Assembly (NCBI RefSeq): GCF_001040945.1
Contig: NZ_CP011930.1
Location: 4,521,021-4,585,020, forward strand
Reading direction: 5' to 3'
Length of the DNA stretch: 64,000 nucleotides
Source: Herbaspirillum seropedicae
GTDB taxonomy: Bacteria > Pseudomonadota > Gammaproteobacteria > Burkholderiales > Burkholderiaceae_D
Shown here: positions 8,455 to 17,571 of the stretch, one piece after another
How the letters are laid out: each line of letters starts with the position of its first letter
How positions within the stretch are numbered: position 1 is the stretch's first letter
Made by a program: the position numbers and the translations under genes
The notes under the pieces: generated by a model
Database searches by the model: none
Seen by the model: the letters and a program-made list of their open reading frames with translations, nothing else
What the model was told of the DNA's origin: nothing

Positions 8455-9912
8455 TTACAGTTTGTGGCTGCCCAGGGCGGCGAAGCGCAGGGGTGCGCAG
8501 CGGCGCAGGCGCGTGGCCAGCATCACGCCCAGCACGATGGCCAGCGGGATCATCGAACACAAGGCATAGGACATCGAGCGGCTGGCGCCGGTGAGGACAT
8601 CGAAATGCAGGATGGCGGTGCTGAGAATGTAGAGCAGCGCCAGCAGCGACACGGCCGGCAGGATACGCACGCGCCAGGCGCTGTTGCAGGCCTCGGGGCG
8701 GCGGCGGAAATAGCAGATCACGGCGGCCGAGGTCATGATCATGAGCAGCATCAGGCACAGCGCGGCCAGGCTGGAGAACCAGGCGAACAGGTGCAGGATG
8801 GGATGGGCGTCGAAGACGGCGAAGAGCGTGACGACCACGGCGGCAATCGCACTTTGTAGCGCCGACCCCATGTGCGGGCTCTGGTAGGTGCGGTGGGTGG
8901 TGCCCAGCAGGCGATGCAGCAGGCCATCGCGGCCCACGGCGTAGAAGTAGCGCGCAGCCGAACTGTGGAAGGCCAGCAGGCCGGCATAGATGCTGATGAC
9001 GAAGAGGATGCGGATGACGGCTGTCAATCCCGGTCCTGCATAGTGATCCGACATCAGGTAGATGAAGGCGGTCGGATCCTGCATGCCCTCGAGCAGCTTG
9101 ACCACCTTGTCGCTGCCGGCGCCGATGATGAGCGACCAGAGCGAGATGCCGTAGAAGCCGCCGATCAGCAGCACCGAGGTATAGGTGGCGATGGGGATGG
9201 CGCGCTTGGGGTTCTTGGCTTCTTCGCCATAGATGGTGGTGGCTTCGAAACCGATGAAGGCGGCAAAGGCAAAGAGCAGGCCGATGGAAGGCGTGCCGCT
9301 CATGACGTTGGCGGGGGAGAAGGAATCCAGGTTGACGCCACGGTCGCCGCCCGAACGCAGGATACAGAAATCCAGCACCAGCACCGCCAGGTACTCGGCT
9401 ACCACCACCACCGAGAGCAGGCGCGCCGACAGGTCGATGTTGCGATAGCCGAGGATGGCCACGCTCAACATCGCCACGGCGGCATAGACCCACCAGGCCA
9501 GATGGATGCCGAAGATGTCCGAGAAGGTCGCCGACATCACGCCGCCGAACATGCCATAGAGTCCGATCTGCAGGATGTTGTAGGCGAACATGGCCAGCAC
9601 CCCGGCCACGCCGCCGGCGATGCCGCCCAGGCCGGCGCTGGAGAAGGCATAGAAACCACCGGCATTGGTGACATGGCGCGCCATGGTGGTGTAGCCCACC
9701 GAGAAGGCCAGCAGCAACAGCAGGATCAGCACCAGCAAGGCCGGTGTGCCGGCGCCATTGCCGAGCATGATGCCGATGGGAAAACCACCGGCGATGACGC
9801 TCAGCGGACTGGCGGCAGAGACCACGAAGAAGATGATGAAACCCACGCCCAGGGCGTTCTTGCGCAGCGCATTCTCTTCTTTGTCTTGGGTAGTGCAATC
9901 GACCTGGCTCAT
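8455..9912 (-). CDS. APC-superfamily amino-acid/amine permease
   Basis: 485 aa with about 12 hydrophobic segments; an inner-membrane secondary transporter. The N-terminal SAASPLSVIAGGFPIG and the FIGFEATTIYGEEAKNPKRAIP segment after TM6 are characteristic of the APC family. Substrate is probably an amino acid or amine and may be linked to the neighbouring alanine racemase and aldehyde dehydrogenase. It converges on alr and has its own upstream region at 9913-10241. Confidence 0.9.
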   Translation of the reverse strand: MSQVDCTTQDKEENALRKNALGVGFIIFFVVSAASPLSVIAGGFPIGIMLGNGAGTPALLVLILLLLLAFSVGYTTMARHVTNAGGFYAFSSAGLGGIAGGVAGVLAMFAYNILQIGLYGMFGGVMSATFSDIFGIHLAWWVYAAVAMLSVAILGYRNIDLSARLLSVVVVAEYLAVLVLDFCILRSGGDRGVNLDSFSPANVMSGTPSIGLLFAFAAFIGFEATTIYGEEAKNPKRAIPIATYTSVLLIGGFYGISLWSLIIGAGSDKVVKLLEGMQDPTAFIYLMSDHYAGPGLTAVIRILFVISIYAGLLAFHSSAARYFYAVGRDGLLHRLLGTTHRTYQSPHMGSALQSAIAAVVVTLFAVFDAHPILHLFAWFSSLAALCLMLLMIMTSAAVICYFRRRPEACNSAWRVRILPAVSLLALLYILSTAILHFDVLTGASRSMSYALCSMIPLAIVLGVMLATRLRRCAPLRFAALGSHKL

Positions 9913-10241
9913 CGGACCCTTACCTTATCTAAAAACACTTGCGTCTCGTCATCGCCTTGATCGTCTCGTGCTTGCAGCGAGGCAAGCGATCATCGGCGTC
10001 TTCCGCGCCCGGCGGGCAGCGTGAGGGGTGATGGCATTCTAGAGAGGTGCGGCTTTTTTCTTTAACCCAAATTGGCAGCTAGGTCGCGCCATCCCGGTAG
10101 GGCCGCTGCATCAGTGCAGACGATTGTAGGGCGGAAGAAAACGGTGTGGCGCAAGGCCGATGAAGAAAATGCAAGAGCCGGCCCGCGCTGTGGCGGGCCG
10201 GCCTCAGTTGCTGACGCAACGCTGACGGAAAAGGAAAAAAC
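9913..10241. other. Intergenic region upstream of the APC permease
   Basis: It holds the permease promoter region (AT-rich around 10055-10080) and, at its right end, the hairpin listed separately that follows the 90-aa gene. No ORF or RNA gene is supported. Confidence 0.4.
10177..10202 (-). terminator. Hairpin downstream of the efflux operon
   Basis: Stem GCCGGCCCGC/GCGGGCCGGC with a 6-nt loop, followed on the minus strand by TCTTGCATTTTCTTC, only moderately T-rich. It lies 40 bp after the 90-aa gene and probably ends the efflux transcript. Confidence 0.65.
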
Positions 10242-10514
10242 TCAGCCCGCCAGCCGCCGCTCGATCAGTTCATAGGCGCGCAGCAGGCCGGCGATGCGCG
10301 CATGTTCGAAGTCGAGGTAGAGCGGGCTGTCCTGGCGATACCGCACCAGCCGCTTGCCTTCATGGAAGATGCGCAGGGCCAGGCTCCAGCCATTGTGCCC
10401 CTGGACGGCGATGACGCGGATGTCATGCCCGCGATACTGCGCGTGATGGACCTGCTCGCGGTCATTGAGCAGGCGCTTGCCATACAGGCGCAGGTCGGCG
10501 CGCGGGCACATCAT
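10242..10514 (-). CDS. 90-aa protein translationally coupled to the RND permease, function unknown
   Basis: Not recognised. Tandem ATG codons at 10514 and 10511 overlap the permease stop (TGATG arrangement), and AAGGGGCG precedes them, so translation is probably coupled to the efflux permease. The product is soluble, basic and without cysteine clusters or a signal peptide; a central segment (RGHDIRVIAVQGHNGWSLALRIFHEGK) looks like a small beta-rich fold and the end is helical. Tight coupling suggests a role with or after the pump. The longer start at 10544 is unlikely because it reads into the permease with no ribosome site. Confidence 0.7.
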   Translation of the reverse strand: MMCPRADLRLYGKRLLNDREQVHHAQYRGHDIRVIAVQGHNGWSLALRIFHEGKRLVRYRQDSPLYLDFEHARIAGLLRAYELIERRLAG

Positions 10515-13500
10515 CGCCCCTTGCGCGCCAGGCGCTGCGCACAACCCAGCACCAGCACAAAGAACACCGGCACGAACAGCACCGCCAGCACCGTGGCGCT
10601 GACCATGCCGCCGAAGACGCCGGTGCCGATGGCGCGCTGCGTCTCGGCGCTGGCGCCCGATGCCAGCATGAGCGGCACCACGCCCAGCGCAAAGGCCAGC
10701 GAAGTCATCAGGATGGGGCGCAGGCGCAGCACCGAGGCCTTGATCGCCGCCTCGACCAGCCCCATGCCTTCACTGCGCAGCTGGCGGGCGAACTCGACGA
10801 TCAGGATGGCGTTCTTGGCGGACAGGCCGATGACGGTGATCATGCCCACCTTGAAGAAGACGTCATTGGGCATGTCGCGCAGGATCACCGCCGCGACCGC
10901 ACCCACCAGGCCCAGCGGCACTACCAGCATTACTGAGAGCGGGATGCTCCAGCTCTCGTAGAGCGCTGCCAGCACCAGGAACACCACCAGCATGGACAAG
11001 GCCATCAGCATGGGCGCCTGCGCCGCCGACAGGCGCTCCTGCAGGGACTGTCCGGTCCAGGCCACGGCAAAGCCCGGCGGCAACTGCTGCGCCAGTCTTT
11101 CCATCTCGGCCATGGCTTCGCCGCTGGCCACGCCCGGTGCGGCGCTGCCGGAGATGCGCACCGCCGGGAAGCCCTGGTAGCGCTGCAACTGCGTGGGCGC
11201 CTCGCGCCAGGAAGCCTTGACCAGTTCGGCCAGCGGCACCATGCCGCCGCTCTGGTTGCGCACATACAGTTTCATCACATCCTCGAGCTGCATGCGCGCG
11301 CTGGCCTGGGCTTGCAGGATGACTTGCTGCATGCGCCCGGCGTTGGGGAAGTCATTGACATAGAAGGACCCCATGGCCGCCGACAAGGTATCGCTGATGC
11401 TGGAGAACGACACGCCCAGCGCAGCGGCCTTGTGGCGATCGATCTCCAGCTGCACGCTGGCGCCTGCCGGCAGGCCGTCGGAATAGACGCCGCTGAGCTT
11501 GCGGCTCTTGGCCGCCAGCGCCAGCAACTGGGCCTCGGCCGCCTTGAGCGCGGCATAGCCCTGGTTGGCGCGGTCCTGCAGACGCATGGCGAAGCCGGAG
11601 GAATTGCCCAGTTCTTCAATGGCCGGTGGCAGCAGGCTCATGACCATGCCATCCACGCCGGACTCCATGGCCGCCTGCGCCGCCATGGCCTCGGCGGCGG
11701 AAGTGGAGCCCTTGCGCTCCTTCCAGTCCTTCAGTTCGGTAAAGGCCATGGCCGCGTTCGGGCCTGAGCCGGAAAAGCCGAATCCCAGCACCGACAGGTT
11801 CGCGCCGATATCCTCGCGCCCCTTCAGATAACGCTCGAACTGATCCACGGCGCGCGCCGTGCGCTCGGTGGTGGCGTCAGCCGGCAGCTGGAAGGAGGTC
11901 ATGAAATAGCCCTGGTCTTCTTCCGGCAGGAAGGCCGAAGGCAAGGCCTGCATGCCCACCACCAGCAAGCCCGACAGGGCGGCATACACCAGCATCATGC
12001 GCAGACCGCGTGCGATCAGCCGGCCCAGTGCCGATTCATAGCGGGCGGTGAGCCGGTTGAACGCGCGGTTGAAGGCGCCGAAGAAGCCGCGCTTGTCGTG
12101 ATGACCGGCCGGGACCGGGCGCAACAGCGTGGCGCACAGGGCCGGCGTCAGGCTCAGGGCCAGAAAGGCCGAGAACAGGATCGATACCGCCATGGCCACG
12201 GAGAACTGCCGATAGATCACGCCCACCGAGCCGCCGGCCAGGGCCATGGGGATGAAGACGGCGGTCAGCACCAGGGTGATGCCGATGATGGCACCGGTGA
12301 TCTCGCCCATGGCCTTGATGGTGGCTTCGCGCGGTCCCAGGCCTTCATGCGCCATGATGCGCTCGACGTTTTCCACCACCACGATGGCGTCATCGACGAT
12401 GATGCCGATGGCCAGCACCATCCCGAACATGGTCAGCACGTTGACCGAGTAGCCGGCCAGCTGCATCACCGCCAGCGTCCCCAGCAGCGCGATCGGTGCG
12501 ACGATGGCCGGGATGACCGTATAGCGCACGTTCTGCAGGAACAGGTACATCACCAGGAACACCAGCACCATGGCCTCGATGAGGGTCTGCACCACCTTCT
12601 GGATCGAGATCTTGACGAAGGGCGCCGTGTTGTAGGGCAGCGAGAAGGCCATGCCCTGCGGCAGGCTGGGGCGCAGCTCTTCCATGCGCGCCTGGATGGC
12701 CGCCGCAGTGCGCACCGCATTGGCTCCCGGCGAGAGCTGCACGGCGGCGACACCCGCGGGCTTGCCGTTCTCCCGATTGGCAAAAGCATAAGACTGCGCA
12801 CCCAGCTCCACCCGGGCGACATCGCCCAGCAACACGCGCGAACCATCCGCCTTGGCCTTGAGCACGATGGCGGCGAACTGCGCCGGCGACTGCAATTGCC
12901 CCTGGACCGTCAGCGGCATGGCGATCTGCTGGCCGCGTACGGCCGGCGCATCCCCCAGGCGGCCCGGCGCGATCTGGGCGTTCTGCTGGCTGATGGCCGT
13001 GCTGATGTCGGTCACGGTCAAGCCATAGGCATTGAGCTTGAAGGGATCGAGCCAGATGCGCATGGCCTGTTCGGCCCCGAACAGTTGCACCCGCCCCACA
13101 CCTTCCATGCGGCGCAGCTCTTCCACGATGTTGCGCGCCAGGTAATCGTTCAGGCGCACTTCGTCATAGCGGCCATCCACCGAGGTGAGGCTGACCATGA
13201 GCAGGAAACTGGAAGCGGCCGACTCCACCGTCACGCCGTTCTGGCGCACTGTCTGCGGCAGGCGGGCTTCGATGGCCTTGAGCTTGTTCTGTACATCCAC
13301 CTGGGCCAGCTCGGGATCGGTGCCGGGCTTGAAGGTGACGCTGATCTGGGCGGTCCCCGAGGTATCGGCCGAGGACTCGAAGTACAGCAGGTTCTTCACC
13401 CCCGAGAGCTCGCGCTCGATCAGGCTGATGACGCCGTCGTTCATGGTCTGGGGCGTGGCGCCCGGATAGGTGGCGTTGATCGAGACCGTCGGCGGGGCGA

Positions 13501-13612
13501 CCGAGGGATAGCGCGCAATGGGCAGCTGGCTCATGGCGATCACGCCGAAGAGCACGATGAACAAGGCGACCACCCAGGCAAAGATGGGACGGTCAATGAA
13601 AAAACGAGGCAT
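10511..13612 (-). CDS. RND multidrug efflux permease, HAE-1 family (AdeB/AcrB-like)
   Basis: 1033 aa, full length for the family. It starts with MPRFFIDRPIFAWVVALFIV (TM1) and has two large periplasmic loops. The proton-relay Asp pair is in VDDAIVVVENVER and the relay Lys in GLSAKNAILIVEFARQ, so the pump should be functional. It exports amphiphilic compounds from the periplasm or inner membrane using proton motive force, with a fusion protein and an outer-membrane channel. Neither partner gene is adjacent: one side is the coupled 90-aa gene and the other, 114 bp away, is a divergent AdeR-like regulator. The regulator's likeness suggests AdeB is the closest functional analogue. Confidence 0.93.
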   Translation of the reverse strand: MPRFFIDRPIFAWVVALFIVLFGVIAMSQLPIARYPSVAPPTVSINATYPGATPQTMNDGVISLIERELSGVKNLLYFESSADTSGTAQISVTFKPGTDPELAQVDVQNKLKAIEARLPQTVRQNGVTVESAASSFLLMVSLTSVDGRYDEVRLNDYLARNIVEELRRMEGVGRVQLFGAEQAMRIWLDPFKLNAYGLTVTDISTAISQQNAQIAPGRLGDAPAVRGQQIAMPLTVQGQLQSPAQFAAIVLKAKADGSRVLLGDVARVELGAQSYAFANRENGKPAGVAAVQLSPGANAVRTAAAIQARMEELRPSLPQGMAFSLPYNTAPFVKISIQKVVQTLIEAMVLVFLVMYLFLQNVRYTVIPAIVAPIALLGTLAVMQLAGYSVNVLTMFGMVLAIGIIVDDAIVVVENVERIMAHEGLGPREATIKAMGEITGAIIGITLVLTAVFIPMALAGGSVGVIYRQFSVAMAVSILFSAFLALSLTPALCATLLRPVPAGHHDKRGFFGAFNRAFNRLTARYESALGRLIARGLRMMLVYAALSGLLVVGMQALPSAFLPEEDQGYFMTSFQLPADATTERTARAVDQFERYLKGREDIGANLSVLGFGFSGSGPNAAMAFTELKDWKERKGSTSAAEAMAAQAAMESGVDGMVMSLLPPAIEELGNSSGFAMRLQDRANQGYAALKAAEAQLLALAAKSRKLSGVYSDGLPAGASVQLEIDRHKAAALGVSFSSISDTLSAAMGSFYVNDFPNAGRMQQVILQAQASARMQLEDVMKLYVRNQSGGMVPLAELVKASWREAPTQLQRYQGFPAVRISGSAAPGVASGEAMAEMERLAQQLPPGFAVAWTGQSLQERLSAAQAPMLMALSMLVVFLVLAALYESWSIPLSVMLVVPLGLVGAVAAVILRDMPNDVFFKVGMITVIGLSAKNAILIVEFARQLRSEGMGLVEAAIKASVLRLRPILMTSLAFALGVVPLMLASGASAETQRAIGTGVFGGMVSATVLAVLFVPVFFVLVLGCAQRLARKGR

Positions 13613-13671
13613 GCAGAAACTCCATCAGTCGGGCAGGCGATGCGCGCCGGGTCGGCGGGATGACAGCATTT

Positions 13672-13701
13672 TTGCCCCTTAGGGCAGGCCGACAGTACAA
13701 T
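13672..13701 (+). promoter_or_regulatory. Candidate promoter of the two-component genes with an overlapping dyad
   Basis: TTGCCC (13672-13677), an 18-bp spacer and TACAAT (13696-13701) form a plausible sigma-70 promoter about 25 bp before the ATG. The dyad TGCCC-CTTA-GGGCA overlaps the -35 box and is a candidate site for the regulator or a repressor. Confidence 0.5.
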
Positions 13702-13726
13702 CGCGAGCGAAGGCGGAGTCTGGGCG

Positions 13727-14530
13727 ATGAGCGTGATGATTGCGCGATACAACGATGGAGTTTTGATGGAGAAGGAAAGATTGTCCCCCATGCACACCGG
13801 TGAACCGGCCCCGACCACAGCGCCGCCAGCGGCTGGCGCCCTGATCCTCATTGCCGAGGATGCGCCCGAGATCGCCGAGATCCTGGCCGCCTACCTGGCC
13901 CGCAATGGCATGCGTAGCGTGCATGCCGCCGATGGTGCGCGGGCGCTGGAGCTGCATCTGGCGCTCAAGCCCGACCTGGTGCTGCTGGATATCCAGATGC
14001 CGCAGGTCAATGGCTGGCAGGTGCTGTCGCAAATCCGCCAGCGCGACAATACCCCCGTCATCCTGCTCACCGCCCTGGACCAGGACGTGGACAAGCTGAC
14101 GGGCCTGCGCATCGGCGCCGACGATTACGTGGTCAAGCCCTTCAACCCGGCCGAGGTGGTGGCGCGGGTGGAGGCAGTCCTGCGCCGCAGCCTGCCGCGC
14201 GAAGAGCGCGATGACCGCCAGGTGCTGCGTGTTCCGCCATTCGTGATCGACTTCGAGCAGCACGAGGTGGTGGCCGAGATCGAGGGGGTGAGCCATACCC
14301 TGGTGCTCACCCTGACCGAATTCAAGCTGCTGGCCCAGCTGGCGCGCGCGCCCCGCCGCGTGTTCAGCCGCGCCGAGCTGCTGGCCTCCTGCCTGCCCGA
14401 AGGCGATACGCTGGAACGCACCGTGGACAGCCACGTCAGCAAGCTGCGCAAGAAGCTGGAAGACCTGGGCATCGCCGGCATCCCGGTGAGCATACGCGGC
14501 GTGGGCTACCGCTTCCAGCAAGGCAGTTGA
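13727..14530 (+). CDS. OmpR-family response regulator, AdeR-like
   Basis: 267 aa (or 254/246 if ATG 13766 or 13790 is used). The receiver has paired acidic residues in IAEDAPE, the phosphoacceptor Asp in LVLLDIQMPQVNGW, Thr in ILLTALDQD and Lys in YVVKPFNP. The C-terminal winged helix holds LTLTEFKLLAQLARAP and ERTVDSHVSKLRKKLEDLG. The wording of these motifs is close to AdeR of Acinetobacter as I recall it, including LTALDQD and ERTVDSHVSKLRKKLE. It is divergent from the RND permease, as adeRS is from adeABC, and is followed 10 bp later by the sensor kinase. It probably activates the pump. GGAG 8 bp before ATG 13727 supports the longest start. Confidence 0.9.
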   Translation: MSVMIARYNDGVLMEKERLSPMHTGEPAPTTAPPAAGALILIAEDAPEIAEILAAYLARNGMRSVHAADGARALELHLALKPDLVLLDIQMPQVNGWQVLSQIRQRDNTPVILLTALDQDVDKLTGLRIGADDYVVKPFNPAEVVARVEAVLRRSLPREERDDRQVLRVPPFVIDFEQHEVVAEIEGVSHTLVLTLTEFKLLAQLARAPRRVFSRAELLASCLPEGDTLERTVDSHVSKLRKKLEDLGIAGIPVSIRGVGYRFQQGS

Positions 14531-14540
14531 GGAGAGGCTG

Positions 14541-15626
14541 GTGAAGCACGGGACCTTCTTCTCGATCTGGCGCAGCAAAGGACTGGCGCGCCAGATCGTC
14601 ACCGCGGTCGTGGTCCTGGCGGTGGCGATCATGCTCATGGTGCTGCTGGGTTCGTATGCCTTCTATTCGACCATGTTCATCTTCTTCCCCACAGCCATGT
14701 CAGCGCCGGACAGCTGGCTGCCCTCGCCGGTGGAGTGGGGCTGGATCCTGGTCACCACCCTGATCGGCCTGTCCATCGCGCTGTGGGTGGCGGTGCGGCT
14801 GTCGCGCCGCATCCTCACGCCCCTCAATTCGGTGGCTACCAGCCTGCGTCGGGTCGCGCAGGGCGACCTGTCGGCGCGTGCCGCCGCCGAACGGCAACCG
14901 CTGGACGAGGCCTGGCAGCTCATCAATGACTTCAATGCCATGGCTGAGCGGCTGGAGCGCGTCCAGCAGGAACGCATCTTCTGGAACGCCGCCATCGCCC
15001 ATGAACTGCGCACGCCGGTGACGATCTTGCGCGGCCGCCTGCAAGGGCTGTCGGACGGCGTGTTCCAGCCCGAACCGGCGCTCTTCTCCAGCCTGCTGGC
15101 CCAGGTCGAAGGCCTGGGCCGGCTGATCGAGGACCTGCGCATCGTCGGCCTGGCCGAGAGCGGCCATCTGCGCGTGCAGCTGCAGGAGACCGATCTGCAG
15201 GCCGACATCATGACCGTGCTCAAGGCCTGCGAACCGGCGCTGCAGGAGAAGGGCTTCCGGCTGCTGCTGGAGACTGGCGTGCAGCGCAGCCGCTGCGATC
15301 CTGTGCGTATCCGCCAGGCGCTGCTGGCCTTGCTGGAAAACGTCTTGCAGCACGCCTCTCCAGGGCCCCTGCGCATCAGCACGCGCAGCCTCGCCGGCAT
15401 GCACAGCCTGTGCGTGGAAGACAGCGGCCCCGGCATTGCCGCCAGCGATGCGCAGATGATCTTCGACGCCTTCCACCGTGGCGCGCGCGCCGGCGACGCC
15501 CAGCAGAAAGGCAGCGGCCTGGGGCTGGCCGTGGTGCGCGCCATTGCCAGCGCGCATCATGGTACGGCCGATTGCCGCGCCTCAGAGCTGGGCGGCGCTT
15601 GCTTCGAAGTGCGCTGGCCTCATTGA
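14541..15626 (+). CDS. Sensor histidine kinase, AdeS-like
   Basis: 361 aa starting at GTG after GGAGAGG. It has TM1 (about 20-45), a short periplasmic loop, TM2 (about 65-90), a HAMP domain, a DHp helix with the phosphoacceptor His in IAHELRTPVTILRGRL, and an ATPase domain with N (LLENVLQHA), DSGPGIA and GSGLGLAVVRAI. The phrase NAAIAHELRTPVTILRGRLQG closely recalls AdeS. It phosphorylates the adjacent regulator. The small periplasmic loop suggests membrane or intramembrane sensing rather than a dedicated ligand domain. Confidence 0.9.
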   Translation: MKHGTFFSIWRSKGLARQIVTAVVVLAVAIMLMVLLGSYAFYSTMFIFFPTAMSAPDSWLPSPVEWGWILVTTLIGLSIALWVAVRLSRRILTPLNSVATSLRRVAQGDLSARAAAERQPLDEAWQLINDFNAMAERLERVQQERIFWNAAIAHELRTPVTILRGRLQGLSDGVFQPEPALFSSLLAQVEGLGRLIEDLRIVGLAESGHLRVQLQETDLQADIMTVLKACEPALQEKGFRLLLETGVQRSRCDPVRIRQALLALLENVLQHASPGPLRISTRSLAGMHSLCVEDSGPGIAASDAQMIFDAFHRGARAGDAQQKGSGLGLAVVRAIASAHHGTADCRASELGGACFEVRWPH

Positions 15627-15752
15627 GCAATGATGTGTATATTTTCTTCAGGCAGTTGGCTGGAAGAATGAGCACATAAAGCTCACAAAGCTCACAAAAA
15701 TCACGAACATCAGAGGGGTCAGACAAACTCGGCGGACCAAGGGGGGGACACC

Positions 15753-16910
15753 ATGCGCAGATCCGGAGCAAGGCGGGTGCTGGCGGGCGTGTTGTTGCTG
15801 TGGGCGTTCATGCAGGCCGGATGGGCGCAGGAGCGCAAGACCATTGCACTGGGTTTCACCGGCCGCTTGTCCGAGCCGATCGCCCAGAGCGCGCTGCAGG
15901 GCGCCCAACTGGCCATCGACGAGGCCAATGCGCTGGCGGCAAAGCGACGCTCGCCACTACGCTTTGAGCTGTTGCCGCAGGACGATCACGGCAACGAGAA
16001 CTTCGCCGTCAATATCGCCCGCTATTACGTCAAGGAAAAGGTCGCCGGCGTCATTGGCCCCTGGAGCAGCGATGCCGCCCTGGCCACTGCCGCGATCTAT
16101 GAAAGCGCACAGATTCCGCAGATCGGCTTTACCGCCACCAGCAGCCAATGGACCGGCATGGGCAACCGTATGCCCTTCCGTGTCGTGGGCGGCACCCGCG
16201 AGCTGGCCGCCACGCTGGCCGAGGTGGCCACGCGCTCGCTGCAGGGACGACGCATCTTCGTGATCCAGAGCGACGCGGCCTATAGCCGCGCACTGGCCGA
16301 CACGCTGGTCGAGAACCTGGGCGGCAGCGCCCAGCAGATCGCACTGGCGCGCTACCAGGTGGGTCGCCGCAGCACCGACTTCCATGCCGCGCTGAAGGCG
16401 GCCGAAGCGCACCAGGCCGATGTCATCGTCTTCGTGGGCCTGTATCCGCAAGCGCGGGCCTTCATCGACGGAGCCAACCGGACCCGCACGACGGCGCGCC
16501 TCCTGCTCACCGGCGGCGCCAGCAACCTGAGCCTCCCAGCGCCGCTGGAACTGCGCCTGCATGTGCTGGAATACGAAATCGCCCGCCCCCATTGCCCGCA
16601 ATGGAAAGTGGTGACGCAAACCTACCAGCGCCGCTTCGGCGCCGCGCCCACCACGTACTCCTTCTACGCCTACGATGCCGCCAGCGTGCTGACCGCCGCC
16701 ATTGTCCAGGCTGGCAGCGACAATGGCGACAAGATCGCCACCGCGCTGCACCGGATGCGCCATGCAGGGCTGCATGGAACGTTGAGCTTCGACGCCACCG
16801 GCGCCAATGCCCATCCGCGCTATACCTTGTTGCGCTATCAGGAGCGGTGGCAGGCGGTGGAGGTCTTTGCGCCGGGCAGCGCCAATGCACGGCAGGAGGC
16901 GTGCAGTTAG
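15753..16910 (+). CDS. Periplasmic branched-chain-amino-acid-type binding protein
   Basis: 385 aa. A Sec signal peptide (residues 1-25, ending AGWAQ) precedes a Leu/Ile/Val-binding-protein fold: IALGFTGRLSEPIAQSALQGAQLAIDEANAL at the N-terminus and VIGPWSSDAALATAAIYESAQIPQIGFTATS at the first hinge. ATG 15753 follows a strong purine-rich site (AAGGGGGGGACACC). No permease or ATPase gene is adjacent, so it is an orphan that could serve a distant ABC transporter or act as a sensor partner for the kinase upstream. Ligand unknown. Confidence 0.85.
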   Translation: MRRSGARRVLAGVLLLWAFMQAGWAQERKTIALGFTGRLSEPIAQSALQGAQLAIDEANALAAKRRSPLRFELLPQDDHGNENFAVNIARYYVKEKVAGVIGPWSSDAALATAAIYESAQIPQIGFTATSSQWTGMGNRMPFRVVGGTRELAATLAEVATRSLQGRRIFVIQSDAAYSRALADTLVENLGGSAQQIALARYQVGRRSTDFHAALKAAEAHQADVIVFVGLYPQARAFIDGANRTRTTARLLLTGGASNLSLPAPLELRLHVLEYEIARPHCPQWKVVTQTYQRRFGAAPTTYSFYAYDAASVLTAAIVQAGSDNGDKIATALHRMRHAGLHGTLSFDATGANAHPRYTLLRYQERWQAVEVFAPGSANARQEACS

Positions 16911-16951
16911 CGTTTGGCCTCAGATATCCCGCGCACCCGGCCAAAATGACA

Positions 16952-16982
16952 AACCCCTCGTTCCGGGAGGAAGCGAGGGGTT
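16952..16982 (+). terminator. Terminator-like hairpin after the binding-protein gene
   Basis: Stem AACCCCTCG/CGAGGGGTT with extra TTCC/GGAA pairing inside. It lies about 40 bp after the binding-protein gene, but no long T run follows on the plus strand. Confidence 0.6.
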
Positions 16983-16995
16983 GCCTGGGAAGCGC

Positions 16996-17018
16996 AGGCT
17001 ACCTTATGCGGGTAGCCT
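16996..17018 (-). terminator. Hairpin after ssb
   Basis: Stem AGGCTACC/GGTAGCCT with a 7-nt loop, 14 bp beyond the ssb stop. No T run follows, so it may act together with the neighbouring hairpin at 16952-16982. Confidence 0.5.
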
Positions 17019-17031
17019 CTCATGCATGGCG

Positions 17032-17553
17032 TCAGAACGGAATATCGTCATCCATATCCGAGAAGTTGGGCGCCGGACGCTGGGCCGGCTGCTGGCGCGG
17101 AGCACTGCTGCCACCACCACCGCCGCCACCGGCGCTCTGACGCGGAGCGCCGCCGCCGTAGCTGCCGCCACCGCCGCCACCATAGCCGCCCTCATCCATG
17201 CCGCCGCCACCGCCGCCCTGGCGGCTGCCCAGCATCTGCATGGTGTCGGCGATGATTTCGGTGGTGTAGCGCTCCACGCCTTCCTTGTCCTGCCACTTGC
17301 GGGTCTGCAGGCGGCCTTCGACGTAGATCTGCGAACCCTTCTTCAGGTACTGGCCGGCGATTTCAGCGAGCTTGCGGTAGAAGGTGATGCGGTGCCATTC
17401 GGTGAGTTCCTTCTTTTCGCCGGTGTTCTTGTCCTTCCAGCTCTCGGTCGTGGCCACGGCGATGTTGGTGACGGCTTCGCCATTGGGCATGTAGCGCGTT
17501 TCCGGATCGCGTCCGAGGTTACCGACGATGATGACTTTGTTGACCGATGCCAT
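17032..17553 (-). CDS. ssb: Single-stranded DNA-binding protein
   Basis: 173 aa. An OB-fold domain (about 1-110) begins [21 protein letters not shown] and includes [22 protein letters not shown] Gly-rich flexible linker (about 112-160) with several poly-Gly runs follows, and the conserved acidic tip DDDIPF recruits partner proteins. It coats ssDNA in replication, repair and recombination. It lies 18 bp after the MFS exporter gene with its own GGAG site, so the two are probably one transcript; uvrA is nearby, as in related genomes, but separated by a glycosyltransferase gene. Confidence 0.97.
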   Translation of the reverse strand: MASVNKVIIVGNLGRDPETRYMPNGEAVTNIAVATTESWKDKNTGEKKELTEWHRITFYRKLAEIAGQYLKKGSQIYVEGRLQTRKWQDKEGVERYTTEIIADTMQMLGSRQGGGGGGMDEGGYGGGGGGSYGGGAPRQSAGGGGGGGSSAPRQQPAQRPAPNFSDMDDDIPF

Positions 17554-17571
17554 TGTTTCTCCTGAATACGT

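Noticed and set aside
7646..9898. 750-codon minus-strand ORF
   Set aside because: It overlaps alr antisense and the APC permease in another frame; its composition (Arg/His-rich) is that of a GC-rich shadow frame.
12098..13663. 521-codon plus-strand ORF
   Set aside because: Antisense to the RND permease; His/Asp/Gly-rich shadow frame.
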